DNA of 64,000 nt, taken from the NCBI RefSeq assembly GCF_014180715.1, contig NZ_JACEFC010000005.1:1-64000 (forward strand), given 5' to 3'. The notes under the pieces are model-generated. The model did no database searches, had not been told where the DNA came from, and saw only the letters and a list, made by a program, of their open reading frames with translations. This document shows positions 9,317-17,936 of this stretch, in pieces. A program made the translations under genes and the position numbers. The DNA comes from Nocardioides stalactiti (lineage in GTDB: Bacteria; Actinomycetota; Actinomycetes; Propionibacteriales; Nocardioidaceae). How positions within the stretch are numbered: the first letter of the stretch is position 1; each line of letters starts with the position of its first letter.

Positions 9317-10204
9317 TCAGCGGACGGCGTGGCGCTCCACGGCGACGACGGCGCTCTTGCGCACGTGCACGATGAGCATCTCGGCGGTGGCGAGCTCCTC
9401 ACCACGGCTCCCGACCCGCAGGCCGAGGGCGTCGAGCACCTCGGGGAGCACCGGCCGGTGGGTGCACAGCACCGCTCCCTGGTCACCGTCGAGGACGTCG
9501 TCCACGACCCTCTGGACGCCCTTGGCGGTGACGTCCTCCTCGCTCAGGCGGCGGCGGGTCTCGATCTCCCAGCCGGTCGTCTGGGCGTAGGGGAGCACGG
9601 TCTGCAGGCAGCGGGTGCTCGGCGAGGACACCACCCGGGTGACGTCGTAGGCGGCCAGCAGCGGCACGAGCCGCTCGGCCGCCAGCTCCCCGGTCTTCAG
9701 GAGCGGGCGCAGCCGGTCGTCCGCCCGCCAGGTACGACGGGACCGGGCACGGGCGTGCCGCAGGACGATCACCGCGTGCGTGCGGCGTCGTACCTTGAGG
9801 GCCTCGGCGAGCGTGGCCCGGTCATAGGCATAGCTGAGCATCGCGTCGGCCTTGTCGACCTGGACCCAGGCGACCTGGTCGATCTCGGCGTTGGGCCGGT
9901 AGAGGCTGACGTCGTCGTCCCCCACGACCCGGCCGGTCCAGTACTGGACGGTCTTCATCCGCCGTCCGGTCGGGTAGCGCTGGGAGGTCAGGGGCGGGCC
10001 GAGCCGGACGTGCACGCCGGTCTCCTCCGCCACCTCACGCACCGCGGCGGCGGTCGCGTGCTCCCACCGCTCGAGCTTCCCCTTCGGGAAGGACCAGTCG
10101 TCGTACTTGGGGCGGTGGACGAGCAGCACCTCGCGTCCCGGACGGAACACCACCACACCCGCGGCACGCACGTCCGGGGTCGGAGCAGGGTTGCTGTCGC
10201 TCAC
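9317..10204 (-). CDS. mutT1: MutT1-type Nudix hydrolase fused to histidine phosphatase domain
   Basis: Two-domain protein of 295 residues. Residues about 13-135 are a Nudix domain with a complete box starting at G42 (GKLERWEH then REVAEETGV). Residues about 138-295 are a histidine-phosphatase domain starting VIVLRHARARSR, with a second His in CTHRPVLPEVLDAL. This is the layout of mycobacterial MutT1, which degrades 8-oxo-dGTP and dinucleoside polyphosphates. In mycobacteria it also sits beside ppk; here the pst block lies between. The usual RHG reads RHA. The GTG at 10204 starts the alignable part. The divergent gene follows after 48 bases. Confidence 0.88.
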   Translation of the reverse strand: MSDSNPAPTPDVRAAGVVVFRPGREVLLVHRPKYDDWSFPKGKLERWEHATAAAVREVAEETGVHVRLGPPLTSQRYPTGRRMKTVQYWTGRVVGDDDVSLYRPNAEIDQVAWVQVDKADAMLSYAYDRATLAEALKVRRRTHAVIVLRHARARSRRTWRADDRLRPLLKTGELAAERLVPLLAAYDVTRVVSSPSTRCLQTVLPYAQTTGWEIETRRRLSEEDVTAKGVQRVVDDVLDGDQGAVLCTHRPVLPEVLDALGLRVGSRGEELATAEMLIVHVRKSAVVAVERHAVR

Positions 10205-10252
10205 GGCGTTAGTGTCACACCTGTCCTGCCCCGGAGAGGAGACACCTCGGCC

Positions 10253-11314
10253 ATGTCGGTTCCGCGTCGCCGGTTGTTCATCATCGGCACCGTGCTGCTC
10301 CTGGTGGCTGCGGCGGTCGTGACCTGGTTCGTCGTGATGCGTGAGGACGACGAGGCCGGGCGGCTCGCCGGCGCCGTCGCGCTGGCTCCCGAGAGCAGCA
10401 CCCGCCTGGGCTGGACGGACTGGGCCGGCCTGCGCGAGGAGCTCGACGACTCCGACCTCGACGCGGCGTCGTCGACCCGGGAGGTCGACGGCTTCCTGAC
10501 CGCCGGCTTCGACGCCGACCTCACGTCCACCTCTGCCCTGGTCTCGTCGGCCCCCGTCCTGCACGCGCAGTTCGGGTTCTCCCCCGCGACCATCGACTGG
10601 GAGCTGTTCGCGCAGGGAGAGGAGGGCGCCATCATCCTGATGGGACTGCCGGACCCCTCCGCTGCCGGGGACGTCGAGGACGCCCTCGAGGAGGTCGGCT
10701 ACCAGCAGCCCAACGAGGACGACGGCGTGTGGATCGGCGGCCCGGACCTGCTGGCGACCATCGGCAACCTGTCCCAGGAGCTGGCCTTCATCACCGTCGA
10801 CCGCGAGCGCGGCGTCATCGCGGCCAGCGACGAGTCCGAGACGCTCGAGTCGTGGCGCGACGAGGAGCGCGGCGACGCCGACGACGCGCTGGCAGAGGTC
10901 ACCGACGACGTCGAAGGGGCCCTCGCCGCGTCGATCTACGACGGCGACTACGCCTGCGTCGCCCTCGCCATGACCGAGGCGGACGACGTCGACCGGACCC
11001 GTGCGGCCGAGCTGCTCGACGAGGCCGGCGAGATCCACCCGATGCGCGCCTTCGCGATCGCCGCCCGCCCCGGCGGCGACGTCCGGGTCGCGATGGCGTT
11101 CGAGACCGAGGACCAGGCTCGTACCAACGCCGACACCCGGGCCCGGCTCGCGGCCGGGCCGGCGCCTGGCCAGGGCGGCGCGTTCCCCGACCGTTTCACG
11201 CTCGGCGACGTGACGGCCGACGGCACCGTGGTCCGGATGGAGCTCGAACCGCTCCCCGCCTCGTACGTGATGTCGGACCTCGCCAACGGGCCGGTGCTCT
11301 TCGCGACCTGCTAG
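10253..11314 (+). CDS. Membrane-anchored protein of unknown function
   Basis: I do not recognise a family. The 353-residue protein begins with a basic stretch and one membrane helix (RRRLFIIGTVLLLVAAAVVTWFVVM, about residues 5-29). The remaining acidic, Ala/Asp/Glu-rich part would lie outside the cell. There is no lipobox or Cys pair that suggests an enzyme. The ATG at 10253 follows GGAGAGGAG by 12 bases, rather far for a ribosome site, but no better start exists in frame. It is divergent from mutT1 and ends 21 bases before the first copy of the palindromic repeat, which may act as its terminator. Confidence 0.75.
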   Translation: MSVPRRRLFIIGTVLLLVAAAVVTWFVVMREDDEAGRLAGAVALAPESSTRLGWTDWAGLREELDDSDLDAASSTREVDGFLTAGFDADLTSTSALVSSAPVLHAQFGFSPATIDWELFAQGEEGAIILMGLPDPSAAGDVEDALEEVGYQQPNEDDGVWIGGPDLLATIGNLSQELAFITVDRERGVIAASDESETLESWRDEERGDADDALAEVTDDVEGALAASIYDGDYACVALAMTEADDVDRTRAAELLDEAGEIHPMRAFAIAARPGGDVRVAMAFETEDQARTNADTRARLAAGPAPGQGGAFPDRFTLGDVTADGTVVRMELEPLPASYVMSDLANGPVLFATC

Positions 11315-11335
11315 ACCGAGGGCTCGCAGGCGAGA

Positions 11336-11398
11336 GATAGTCCCTGACGAAAAGCACCAGAATCCTGCTGTTCCGGGCGCTTTTCGTCAGGGACTATC
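11336..11398. repeat. Palindromic hairpin repeat, copy 1
   Basis: The arm GATAGTCCCTGACGAAAAGC (11336-11355) is repeated exactly as its reverse complement at 11379-11398, giving a 20-base-pair stem with a 23-base loop. The same arm occurs at 12508, on the other side of the nuclease gene. The identity continues just past the right arm as GCRATTT. It lies between two convergent genes, so it could end transcription, but there is no classical U-tract. Confidence 0.9.
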
Positions 11399-11412
11399 GC
11401 AATTTCGGCACG

Positions 11413-12453
11413 TCAGCGCATCCGATTCTTGAGCAATCGCTCCCGATCGGCCGGGCTGAGGGATCGGCGCTGGGAAACCGTGACGGTGGGCGTCCACCAC
11501 GACGGGGCGTCGATCGTCCACGTTCGTGACGTACGGCGGCGCCCCGCCCGCCGGTAGGCGGCGGCCAGACGCTGCACGAAGTCCTCGCGGCGGTCACCGG
11601 CGGACCGTTCGACGACCTCGATGTGGTGGTCACGGAAGATCGCAGCACGGTTGACGTCGGCGACGTACTGGTCCCGCTGCAGGTGATGCGCTCCGTTGTA
11701 CTCAGCGGCCACGCCCGCGATCGGATCGAACAGGTCAGGGGTGCCGATGAGACGACCAGCCAGGTCGAAGACCGGACGATTCTGAAGCGGCATCCGGAAT
11801 CCACCGTGCTGCATCCACAGGACCTTCATCACCGACTCCATCGGCGACCAGCTGTTCTCCCCGCAGAACGGCAGGGCGTTCCGGGCTCGCGGGACGCCGT
11901 ACCAGCCGGCTTGCTCGGCGACCAGGGCGGCAATCTCGTCGTACGACACAAGGTCGGCGAACGCCGCCATCTCGAACGCCACGACCGCCTCCTCCAACGT
12001 GCGGGCATACCGCATGACGAAGGCCGTCGACCATGCCGGATGCGTGACGGCCACCCCGTCGACCCTGGAGATCAGGTCGGCGGCACACCCCTCACCCGAC
12101 AGGAGCAGACCGGGCTGTGGGCGGATGTCGTGTGTGCTGATGAGGATCGGGACCGGCAGCACCTGTCCGGACGAGTTCGTACCCGAGAGCCACGTCGCCC
12201 CCTGCCATCGCAACGCGCCCCATCCCGTGATCGCACCACCCGTCGGCACGACCACGCTGGCCTCGACGATCCGTTGCTCCGGGTGGGAGGAGTCGACGTC
12301 AGCCGGCAGGTAGAAGCCGTGGCTACTCCGACGCCACCGCTTCCCTCGCGCCTCACCCCGCGTCGGACCCGTGACTCCTCTCGGGTCGAGACGCACCGGC
12401 ATGACCAAGCCCGGCCGGCCGGCCCTCCCCTCGTCCACCACGACGAGAACCAT
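11413..12453 (-). CDS. DUF559 / Vsr-like endonuclease-fold protein with AbiEi-like N-terminus
   Basis: 346 residues. The C-terminal half (about 195-290) has the pattern of the DUF559 / very-short-patch-repair endonuclease fold: SPMESVMKVLW, then GTPDLFDPIAGVAAEYNGAHH, then a D..R motif and VVERSAGD. The acidic residues in PDLFD and AEYNG fit a PD-(D/E)XK site. The N-terminal part (RSSHGFYLPADV, TGWGALRWQGA) resembles AbiEi-type antitoxin domains often joined to it in actinobacteria. The activity is not established for this family. ATG 12453 is used; ATG 12402 (MPVRLDPRGVTG) is a reasonable alternative. Identical palindromes flank the gene on both sides. Confidence 0.75.
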   Translation of the reverse strand: MVLVVVDEGRAGRPGLVMPVRLDPRGVTGPTRGEARGKRWRRSSHGFYLPADVDSSHPEQRIVEASVVVPTGGAITGWGALRWQGATWLSGTNSSGQVLPVPILISTHDIRPQPGLLLSGEGCAADLISRVDGVAVTHPAWSTAFVMRYARTLEEAVVAFEMAAFADLVSYDEIAALVAEQAGWYGVPRARNALPFCGENSWSPMESVMKVLWMQHGGFRMPLQNRPVFDLAGRLIGTPDLFDPIAGVAAEYNGAHHLQRDQYVADVNRAAIFRDHHIEVVERSAGDRREDFVQRLAAAYRRAGRRRTSRTWTIDAPSWWTPTVTVSQRRSLSPADRERLLKNRMR

Positions 12454-12507
12454 GCGCCCCCGAGCGCGACCTTGCTCCGGCTCTCCACAGGCCCGACACC
12501 GACGTGG

Positions 12508-12570
12508 GATAGTCCCTGACGAAAAGCACCAGATTCGGCCCGATCCTGGTGCTTTTCGTCAGGGACTATC
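12508..12570. repeat. Palindromic hairpin repeat, copy 2
   Basis: Same arm as at 11336, here extended by CACCAG-side bases to 25 perfect base pairs (12508-12532 with 12546-12570) around a 13-base loop. It sits between the start of the DUF559-like gene and the end of copA. It may terminate the copper operon. The arms are identical to those of copy 1 while the loops differ, so the stem sequence is what is conserved. Confidence 0.92.
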
Positions 12571-12584
12571 GCGATTTAGGGTCC

Positions 12585-14849
12585 TCAGCGGGCGGGGCGG
12601 AACCGGCGCAGCCGGAGGCTGTTGGTGACCACGAAGACGCTGGAGAACGCCATCGCGGCGCCGGCGAGCATCGGGTCGAGCAGGGCAGCGGCGGCCAACG
12701 GCAGGGCCGCGACGTTGTAGGAGAACGCCCAGAACAGGTTGCCCCGGATCGTCGCGAGCGTACGACGGGACAGGCGCACGGCGTCCGCGGCCACCCGCAG
12801 GTCGCCGGAGACGATCGTGAGGTCACTGGCCTCCCGGGCGACGTCGGTCCCGGTGCCCATCGCGATGCCGAGGTCGGCCTGCGCCAGGGCGGCCGCGTCG
12901 TTGACGCCGTCGCCGACCATGGCGACCACGTGACCGTCGCGCTGGAGGTCCCGCACGAACGCGACCTTGTCGGCGGGCAGCACGCCGGCGCGGACCTCCT
13001 CGATCCCGACCTCGGCGGCCACGGCCCGCGCGGCCCGCTCATTGTCGCCGGTGAGGAGCACCGGCCGCAGGCCGAGCCCCCGCAGCCGGGCGACCGCGTC
13101 GGCCGAGGACTCCTTGACGGTGTCGGCGACCACGAGCACACCCTGGGCCCGCCCGTCCCACCCGACGACGACCGCGGTCGCACCACGGCTCTCGGCGTCC
13201 GCGAGCGCATCGGAGAGCCGGTCGGCGATCGTGAGGCCACGTGCGGTGAGGAAGGCGGGGCGTCCGACGAGGGCCGCGGTCCCGTCGACCACGCCGCTCA
13301 CGCCGAGCCCGGGCTCGTTGACGAAGTCCTCCAGCGAGCCTCGTTCGGCACCGTCCGCGATCGCTCGGGCGATCGGGTGCTCCGAGGCGGACTCCAAGGT
13401 GGCGGCGACCCGACGTACGACGTCCTCCGCGACGGCGTCGGCCACGACGACGTCGACCAGCCGCATGTCGCCGGTGGTGACGGTCCCGGTCTTGTCGAGG
13501 ACCACGGTGTCGACGGCGCGGGTCGCCTCGAGCACCTCGGAACCACGGATCAGGATGCCGAGCTGGGCGCCCCGGCCGGTGCCGACCATGAGCGCGGTCG
13601 GCGTGGCCAGCCCCAGCGCGCACGGGCACGCGATGATGAGGACGGCGACCGCAGCGGTGAGCGCGATCTCCCAGCCGGCATCAGCGCCCAGCCAGAAGCC
13701 GAGCGTCCCGACCGCGAGGGCGATCACGACGGGGACGAAGACCCCGGAGATCCGGTCGGCCAGCCGCTGGGCCTGCGCCTTGCCGGACTGTGCGTCCTCG
13801 ACGAGACGGGCCAGCTGGGCCAGGTGGGTGTCGGCGCCCACCCGGGTCGCGCGGACCACCAGCCGACCGGCGGTGTTGACGGTCGCGCCGACGACCTCGT
13901 CCCCGGGCCCGACCTCCACCGGCACGGACTCGCCGGTGAGCATCGCCGCGTCGACGGCGGAACGTCCGGCGACGACCTCGCCGTCGGTGGCGACCTTCTC
14001 GCCCGGTCGGACGACGAAGAGGTCGCCGACGGTCAGCCGCTCGATCGGGACCAGGCTCTCCGGGCCGTCCGGGCCGTCGGGGAGCACGGTCACCTCGCGG
14101 GCGCCGAGGTCGGCGAGTGCCCGCAGCGCGTCTCCCGCACGCCGCTTGGCCCGCTTCTCGAAGTAGCGGCCAGCGAGCAGGAACATCGTGACCCCGGCCG
14201 CGGTCTCGAGGTAGATGTCGCCCAGGCCGGATGCCGGCCCGTCCCCGCGATCGGGGACCAGGTCGAACGGGTGGGTCATCCCGGGCTCGCCAGCCGTGCC
14301 CCAGAAGAGGGCGACGAGGGACCAGCCGAAGGCGGCCAGCACCCCGAGGGACACGAGGGTGTCCATCGTCGTCGCCCCGTGACGCAGGTTCGTCCACGCG
14401 GCACGGTGGAAGGGCCAGGCACCCCAGGTCGCGACCGGGGCGGCGAGCGTGAGCGAGGCCCATTGCCAGTACTCGAACTGGAGCGCCGGGACCATCGCGA
14501 TCGCGATGACCGGCACCGTCAGCAGGACCGCCGCGACCAACCGGTCCCGGAGGGCCGTGAGCTCGGGGTCGGCGTCGGCCTCGTCGACTGCCGGCACCTC
14601 GGTCACCTCCGGGCGCCGTACCGTCGCGCCGTAGCCGGCGGCCGCGACCGTCGCGAGCAGGGTCTCCTCGTCGACGGTGTCCGGCACGGCGACCTTGGCC
14701 CGCTCCGTCGCGTAGTTGACCGAGGCGGTCACCCCGTCGAGCTTGTTGAGCTTGCGCTCGATGCGGTTCGCACATGACGCGCAGGTCATGCCGGTGATGT
14801 CGAGGTCGAGCTCGATCATCGGCCCGCCCGGGACGACGTCAGTGATCAT
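12585..14849 (-). CDS. copA: Copper-exporting P1B-type ATPase
   Basis: Pumps Cu(I) out of the cytoplasm using ATP. One HMA domain at the N-terminus ([12 protein letters not shown]), then the P-type core: TGES actuator loop, CPC in membrane helix 6 (IIACPCALG, the Cu(I) site), phosphorylated Asp in DKTGTVTT, the HP motif SEHPIARA and the hinge [11 protein letters not shown]. The start at ATG 14849 (754 residues) has GAGG nine bases upstream and overlaps the preceding gene by 11 bases. ATG 14819 is also possible (744 residues). It is the last gene of the csoR operon. Confidence 0.95.
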   Translation of the reverse strand: MITDVVPGGPMIELDLDITGMTCASCANRIERKLNKLDGVTASVNYATERAKVAVPDTVDEETLLATVAAAGYGATVRRPEVTEVPAVDEADADPELTALRDRLVAAVLLTVPVIAIAMVPALQFEYWQWASLTLAAPVATWGAWPFHRAAWTNLRHGATTMDTLVSLGVLAAFGWSLVALFWGTAGEPGMTHPFDLVPDRGDGPASGLGDIYLETAAGVTMFLLAGRYFEKRAKRRAGDALRALADLGAREVTVLPDGPDGPESLVPIERLTVGDLFVVRPGEKVATDGEVVAGRSAVDAAMLTGESVPVEVGPGDEVVGATVNTAGRLVVRATRVGADTHLAQLARLVEDAQSGKAQAQRLADRISGVFVPVVIALAVGTLGFWLGADAGWEIALTAAVAVLIIACPCALGLATPTALMVGTGRGAQLGILIRGSEVLEATRAVDTVVLDKTGTVTTGDMRLVDVVVADAVAEDVVRRVAATLESASEHPIARAIADGAERGSLEDFVNEPGLGVSGVVDGTAALVGRPAFLTARGLTIADRLSDALADAESRGATAVVVGWDGRAQGVLVVADTVKESSADAVARLRGLGLRPVLLTGDNERAARAVAAEVGIEEVRAGVLPADKVAFVRDLQRDGHVVAMVGDGVNDAAALAQADLGIAMGTGTDVAREASDLTIVSGDLRVAADAVRLSRRTLATIRGNLFWAFSYNVAALPLAAAALLDPMLAGAAMAFSSVFVVTNSLRLRRFRPAR

Positions 14850-15813
14850 GACCGCCGTCCTCGTGCTCCATCCCCTCGTCCATCCCGCCGTCCGTACCGC
14901 TGTCGGCACCGTCGTCGTCCGACTCGCCCACGGTGATCGTGAAGTCGGCGGTGTGGACCTCGCCGCCGTGCTGGAAGTCGAGGAACAGCCGGTAGCGGCC
15001 CGCGTCGACGAACTCGGCGTGGAAGGCGACCTCCGGGCCGGCAGGGCCGTCCTCGGGGTGGACGTGGAGGTAGTCGAGGTCCTCGGCACGGATCGCCACG
15101 AGGTGGCCGTATGCCCCCAGGTAGGGCTCCAGGTCGGTGACGTCCTCACCGTCGCGGGTCACGTGGAGCGTGACCGTCGAGCTCTCCTCGTCCCGCTCGA
15201 GGTGGACCTCGTAGCCGTCGACGTTCGAGGTGAGCTGGTCGGGTCCGAGCGGTTCGGGCGCGAAGTCGCCGGACACCAGCAGCTCGGCCTCGGCGACCGT
15301 CGGCTCTCCGCCCGCCGGCGCGAAGTCGGCGTAGAGACGCCAGGGGCCCCCCGACAGGTCGATCGGGATCGTCCAGGTGCCCGAGGCCGGGTCGAGCTCG
15401 GGGTGCACGTGCCGGAACTGCGCCAGGTCGCGGCTGACGGCGATGAGGTGCAGCTCCTTCTCGTGCTGGACGTCGTACGACGTCACGGGCGCGCCGGCCG
15501 CGTCGAGGATCCGGAACGTCACCAGCGGCTGACCGCCCTCGACGACGTCCTGGTCGAGGGCGAGCTCGTAGGACGCGTCGTCACCGTGCTCGTGGCCGTC
15601 GGACGCTCCCTCGCCGTGGCCGTGGCCCTCGTCATCGGCAGCGTCGTCGGCCGGGTCGAGACTCACCCGGTCGTCGTCGTGCGTCGAGCCGTGGTCGGTC
15701 CCGTGGTCGTCGTCGGTCTCGACCGGGCCGACCGCCCGGCCGATGCCGATCGCGACGCCGAGCACGACGACGAGCGCCGCGACGTAGGCCAGGACCTTGG
15801 AGGAGGTCGTCAT
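14839..15813 (-). CDS. Membrane-anchored His/Asp-rich protein of the copper operon
   Basis: 324 residues starting [25 protein letters not shown], an uncleaved anchor or signal. A low-complexity His/Asp/Glu stretch follows (residues about 35-80, e.g. [15 protein letters not shown]) and another closes the protein ([11 protein letters not shown]). Between them lie beta-rich repeats with HVHPE twice ([10 protein letters not shown] and [10 protein letters not shown]). The ends look like extracellular metal-binding tails. Its place between copZ and copA suggests copper binding or delivery outside the membrane (inference). GGGAG seven bases upstream of ATG 15813 supports the start. Confidence 0.8.
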   Translation of the reverse strand: MTTSSKVLAYVAALVVVLGVAIGIGRAVGPVETDDDHGTDHGSTHDDDRVSLDPADDAADDEGHGHGEGASDGHEHGDDASYELALDQDVVEGGQPLVTFRILDAAGAPVTSYDVQHEKELHLIAVSRDLAQFRHVHPELDPASGTWTIPIDLSGGPWRLYADFAPAGGEPTVAEAELLVSGDFAPEPLGPDQLTSNVDGYEVHLERDEESSTVTLHVTRDGEDVTDLEPYLGAYGHLVAIRAEDLDYLHVHPEDGPAGPEVAFHAEFVDAGRYRLFLDFQHGGEVHTADFTITVGESDDDGADSGTDGGMDEGMEHEDGGHDH

Positions 15814-15823
15814 CGGATCTCCC

Positions 15824-16030
15824 TCAGACCAGGGTGTAGCCGGCCTCGGCGACGGCGGCATCGACCGCAGCACGCTCGAGGGGCTCGGTGCTCGTCACGA
15901 CGACGGTCCCGGTCTCGACGGTGACGACGACGTCCTCGACGCCAGGGATCTCGCTGATCTCCTCGGTCACCGACGCCGCGCAGTGGCCACACGTCATCCC
16001 GGTGACCTGCCAGGTGCTCTGCTCGCTCAC
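15824..16030 (-). CDS. copZ: Heavy-metal-associated domain copper chaperone
   Basis: A stand-alone 68-residue HMA (ferredoxin-like) domain. The metal motif is GMTCGHC with the two cysteines that bind Cu(I), and the tail VAEAGY is the usual HMA ending. It likely carries copper to CopA and to CsoR. The start is GTG at 16030. The next gene begins 10 bases after its stop, with the ribosome site in between. Confidence 0.92.
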   Translation of the reverse strand: MSEQSTWQVTGMTCGHCAASVTEEISEIPGVEDVVVTVETGTVVVTSTEPLERAAVDAAVAEAGYTLV

Positions 16031-16070
16031 TTCTCTTCTCCTCGTTCGATGCTCGTCGGGTACGCGCGAC

Positions 16071-16367
16071 TCAGGACCGGACCAGGCGGCTGATCGCCGC
16101 CACGGCCTCGGCGACCTTCTCCTTGGCCTCCGCGTCCCCGGTCCGGGCCGCGTCGACGACGCAGTGGTTCATGTGCTCCTCGAGGAGCTGGATGGAGAAG
16201 GAGTGCAGCGCGCTGGTCATCGCCGACACCTGGGTCAGGATGTCGATGCAGTACTTCTCCTCCTCGACCATGCGCTGCAGGCCGCGGGCCTGGCCCTCGA
16301 TGCGGCGCAGCCGCTTGAGGTGGTCGTCCTTGCGGCCGATGTAACCGTGCTGGTGATCGTGTTCCAC
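16071..16367 (-). CDS. csoR: CsoR-family copper-sensing repressor
   Basis: Helical DUF156 repressor that leaves DNA when it binds Cu(I). The C-H-C ligands are visible in EKYCIDILTQ and HMNHCVVD. GYIGRKDDHLKRLRRIEGQARGLQRMV is the family core. An ATG at 16379 would give 102 residues but it lies inside the -10 box TATGGT. The GTG at 16367 starts seven bases after that box, which fits a leaderless message and a 98-residue protein. The operator overlaps the promoter, so the operon should be autorepressed. Confidence 0.93.
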   Translation of the reverse strand: MEHDHQHGYIGRKDDHLKRLRRIEGQARGLQRMVEEEKYCIDILTQVSAMTSALHSFSIQLLEEHMNHCVVDAARTGDAEAKEKVAEAVAAISRLVRS

Positions 16368-16374
16368 GTCAGAC

Positions 16375-16402
16375 ACCATACCCCCCTATGGTATTAAGTC
16401 AA
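16375..16402 (-). promoter_or_regulatory. csoR promoter with CsoR operator between -35 and -10
   Basis: On the minus strand TTGACT (16402-16397) and TATGGT (16380-16375) are spaced by 16 bases. The perfect inverted repeat ACCATA-CCCCCC-TATGGT (16375-16392) covers the -10 and most of the spacer. A G/C tract flanked by TAT/ATA arms is the standard CsoR site. Bound repressor would block RNA polymerase directly. Confidence 0.85.
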
Positions 16403-16449
16403 GCCCGAAGAAGCCCGACCGCACGCGGCCGGGCTGGGTCGGTCGACGA

Positions 16450-16608
16450 TCAGTCGGTGTCGTCCGGCAGCACGCCGAGGATCCGGTCGATCTCGTCCTC
16501 GGGCATCGGCCCGTCGGAGGCGGTCGCGGCGATGATCAGGTTGGTGGTCAGCTCGACCTCGGAGAGCAGGTCGGAATCCTCGAGCGCCACGTCGAACGGG
16601 TCCGCCAC
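16450..16608 (-). CDS. Small acidic protein, unknown function
   Basis: 52 residues from a GTG at 16608, starting MADPFDVALEDSDLLSEVELTTNLIIAATASD and ending in acidic residues. GGGAGG lies about 10 bases upstream. It has one hydrophobic helix-like segment (TTNLIIAATA) and no Cys. I know of no function. It is not part of the copper operon, which starts 60 bases away on the same strand and reads away from it. Confidence 0.6.
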   Translation of the reverse strand: MADPFDVALEDSDLLSEVELTTNLIIAATASDGPMPEDEIDRILGVLPDDTD

Positions 16609-16724
16609 GACTGATTCGCCTCCCGAGTGTGGACGTCTTCCGCGCCCCACTCCCTCGATGCTCGGGGCACGCTGGTGCCATTCCGTCTCATCGTGCCCAC
16701 CCTCACGGACCTGAAACCAGAAGA

Positions 16725-16772
16725 TCGAGAAAAATCTTGACGAGGCCCTGCCGGTCGCCCGGCAGGGCCTCG
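16725..16772 (-). terminator. Rho-independent terminator of the cold-shock gene
   Basis: A 14-base-pair GC-rich stem (16741-16754 with 16759-16772) with a 4-base loop. On the minus strand it is followed by CAAGATTTTT, giving a U-run. It lies about 66 bases past the stop of the cold-shock gene and is the clearest intrinsic terminator in the window. Confidence 0.85.
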
Positions 16773-16837
16773 CCTGAAGACTGTGTCTCCCGAGATGCGG
16801 GGCAGTCCTTCACCCCGTCGTGCAGATCCTCAGAGGA

Positions 16838-17041
16838 TCAGAGGGCGCGAACGTTCTCCGCCTGGGGACCCTTGGGACCCTGGGTGACGTCGAACTCGAC
16901 CTTCTGGTTGTCCTCGAGGGACTTGTAACCGTTGGTCTGGATCGCCGAGTAGTGAACGAAGACGTCGTCGCCGCCGCCCTCCTGCTCGATGAAACCGAAA
17001 CCCTTCTCTGCGCTGAACCACTTCACGGTGCCCTGAGCCAT
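16838..17041 (-). CDS. cspA: Cold-shock domain protein (CspA family)
   Basis: 67-residue single OB-fold RNA/DNA chaperone. RNP1 KGFGFI and RNP2 VFVHYSAI are intact, and the start [15 protein letters not shown] is typical of actinobacterial CspA. AGGAG lies ten bases before the ATG at 17041. The upstream intergenic part of about 300 bases may include a structured leader as for other csp genes (inference). Confidence 0.97.
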   Translation of the reverse strand: MAQGTVKWFSAEKGFGFIEQEGGGDDVFVHYSAIQTNGYKSLEDNQKVEFDVTQGPKGPQAENVRAL

Positions 17042-17342
17042 TGTGCTCGTAACTCCTATTGTCGGGGCGAGAGCCGCCACTTCGGCGACCCACAGCAGAT
17101 GCGATGACACGTCGCTCCGACCCGTGATTGTTGACACCACAAACCAGATACGCCGTCGGCCACAGACTCCGCAGGCGTTCAACCTTCGAGAACTGCATCC
17201 ACTGCGGACACGACACTACCAAGCGATGCCGACAGGGGAAGCATCGAATGCAAAGGATCTCGTCGTGCGGCGTGAAGGTTGCGCTACACAGGTGTGACGC
17301 CACGGCGAACGGCGCCAGCCCGCGCCTCCTACACTGCGCGGA
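17042..17342. other. Intergenic region between divergent cspA and DUF305 genes
   Basis: No gene is apparent. It should contain the csp promoter and 5' leader (minus strand), which I could not place with confidence. On the plus strand TACACT at 17330-17335 is a good -10 placed seven bases before the ATG of the DUF305 gene. The middle part is lower in GC than its surroundings, as often found for cold-shock leaders. Confidence 0.5.
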
Positions 17343-17936
17343 ATGACCGTGCTCCCGGCCCTGCTCGCGCGGACCGTCCTCGTCGCGACGACGGCGCTCG
17401 TCGTCACCGCCTGCGGCGACGACGAGCCGACCCCCGCGCCCGCCCTGCGGACCGCCGACAACGGCGAGGTCTTCAACGATGCCGACGCCGCCTTCGCGAC
17501 GGCGCTCGTCGAGCAGCACGCCGTCACCCTCGTCCTCATCGACCTCGCCCGGGCCGAGGAGGTATCGCCCGAGATCACCGCCGCCGGCGAGGAGATCCTC
17601 GCGGCCCGTGCGCTCGAGATCGAGCAGGCGACCGACTGGCTGCTGGCCTGGGACGTCCCCGTGCCGGAGACGATCCGCGACCACGCCAACGTGCCCCACG
17701 GCGAGGAGCTCACGACGTTCGACGACCCGGAGCTGAGCGAGCTGACCACCCTCGACGGCGCCGCGTTCGAGGAACGCTGGCTCGACCTGATGATCGACCG
17801 GCACCAAGCCGCCACCGACCTGGCCGAGGCCGAGGTCGAGGACGGTCGCTACGAGCCCGCGATCACCCTCGCGCAGGCGCTGGCCGAGGACCAGCAGGCA
17901 CGGATCGAGGAGCTGGAGACACTCCGGTCGCGGTGA
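17343..17936 (+). CDS. DUF305-family lipoprotein
   Basis: 197 residues. A signal peptide ends in a lipobox (TALVVTAC, C24) and the mature part is mostly helical. FNDADAAFATALVEQHAVTLVLIDLA and LMIDRHQAATDLAEAE are the two conserved DUF305 repeats with their histidines. The family is ferritin-like and common near copper genes; a metal role is suspected but unproven. The TACACT box seven bases upstream fits a leaderless start. Its 3' end overlaps the convergent amidohydrolase gene by 74 bases. Confidence 0.85.
   Translation: MTVLPALLARTVLVATTALVVTACGDDEPTPAPALRTADNGEVFNDADAAFATALVEQHAVTLVLIDLARAEEVSPEITAAGEEILAARALEIEQATDWLLAWDVPVPETIRDHANVPHGEELTTFDDPELSELTTLDGAAFEERWLDLMIDRHQAATDLAEAEVEDGRYEPAITLAQALAEDQQARIEELETLRSR

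Noticed and set aside
12549-14777. 742-codon open frame on the plus strand opposite copA
   Set aside because: It is antisense to a gene with all P-type ATPase motifs; its translation is Arg/Gly/Asp/His-rich without any domain. High-GC codon bias keeps such frames open.
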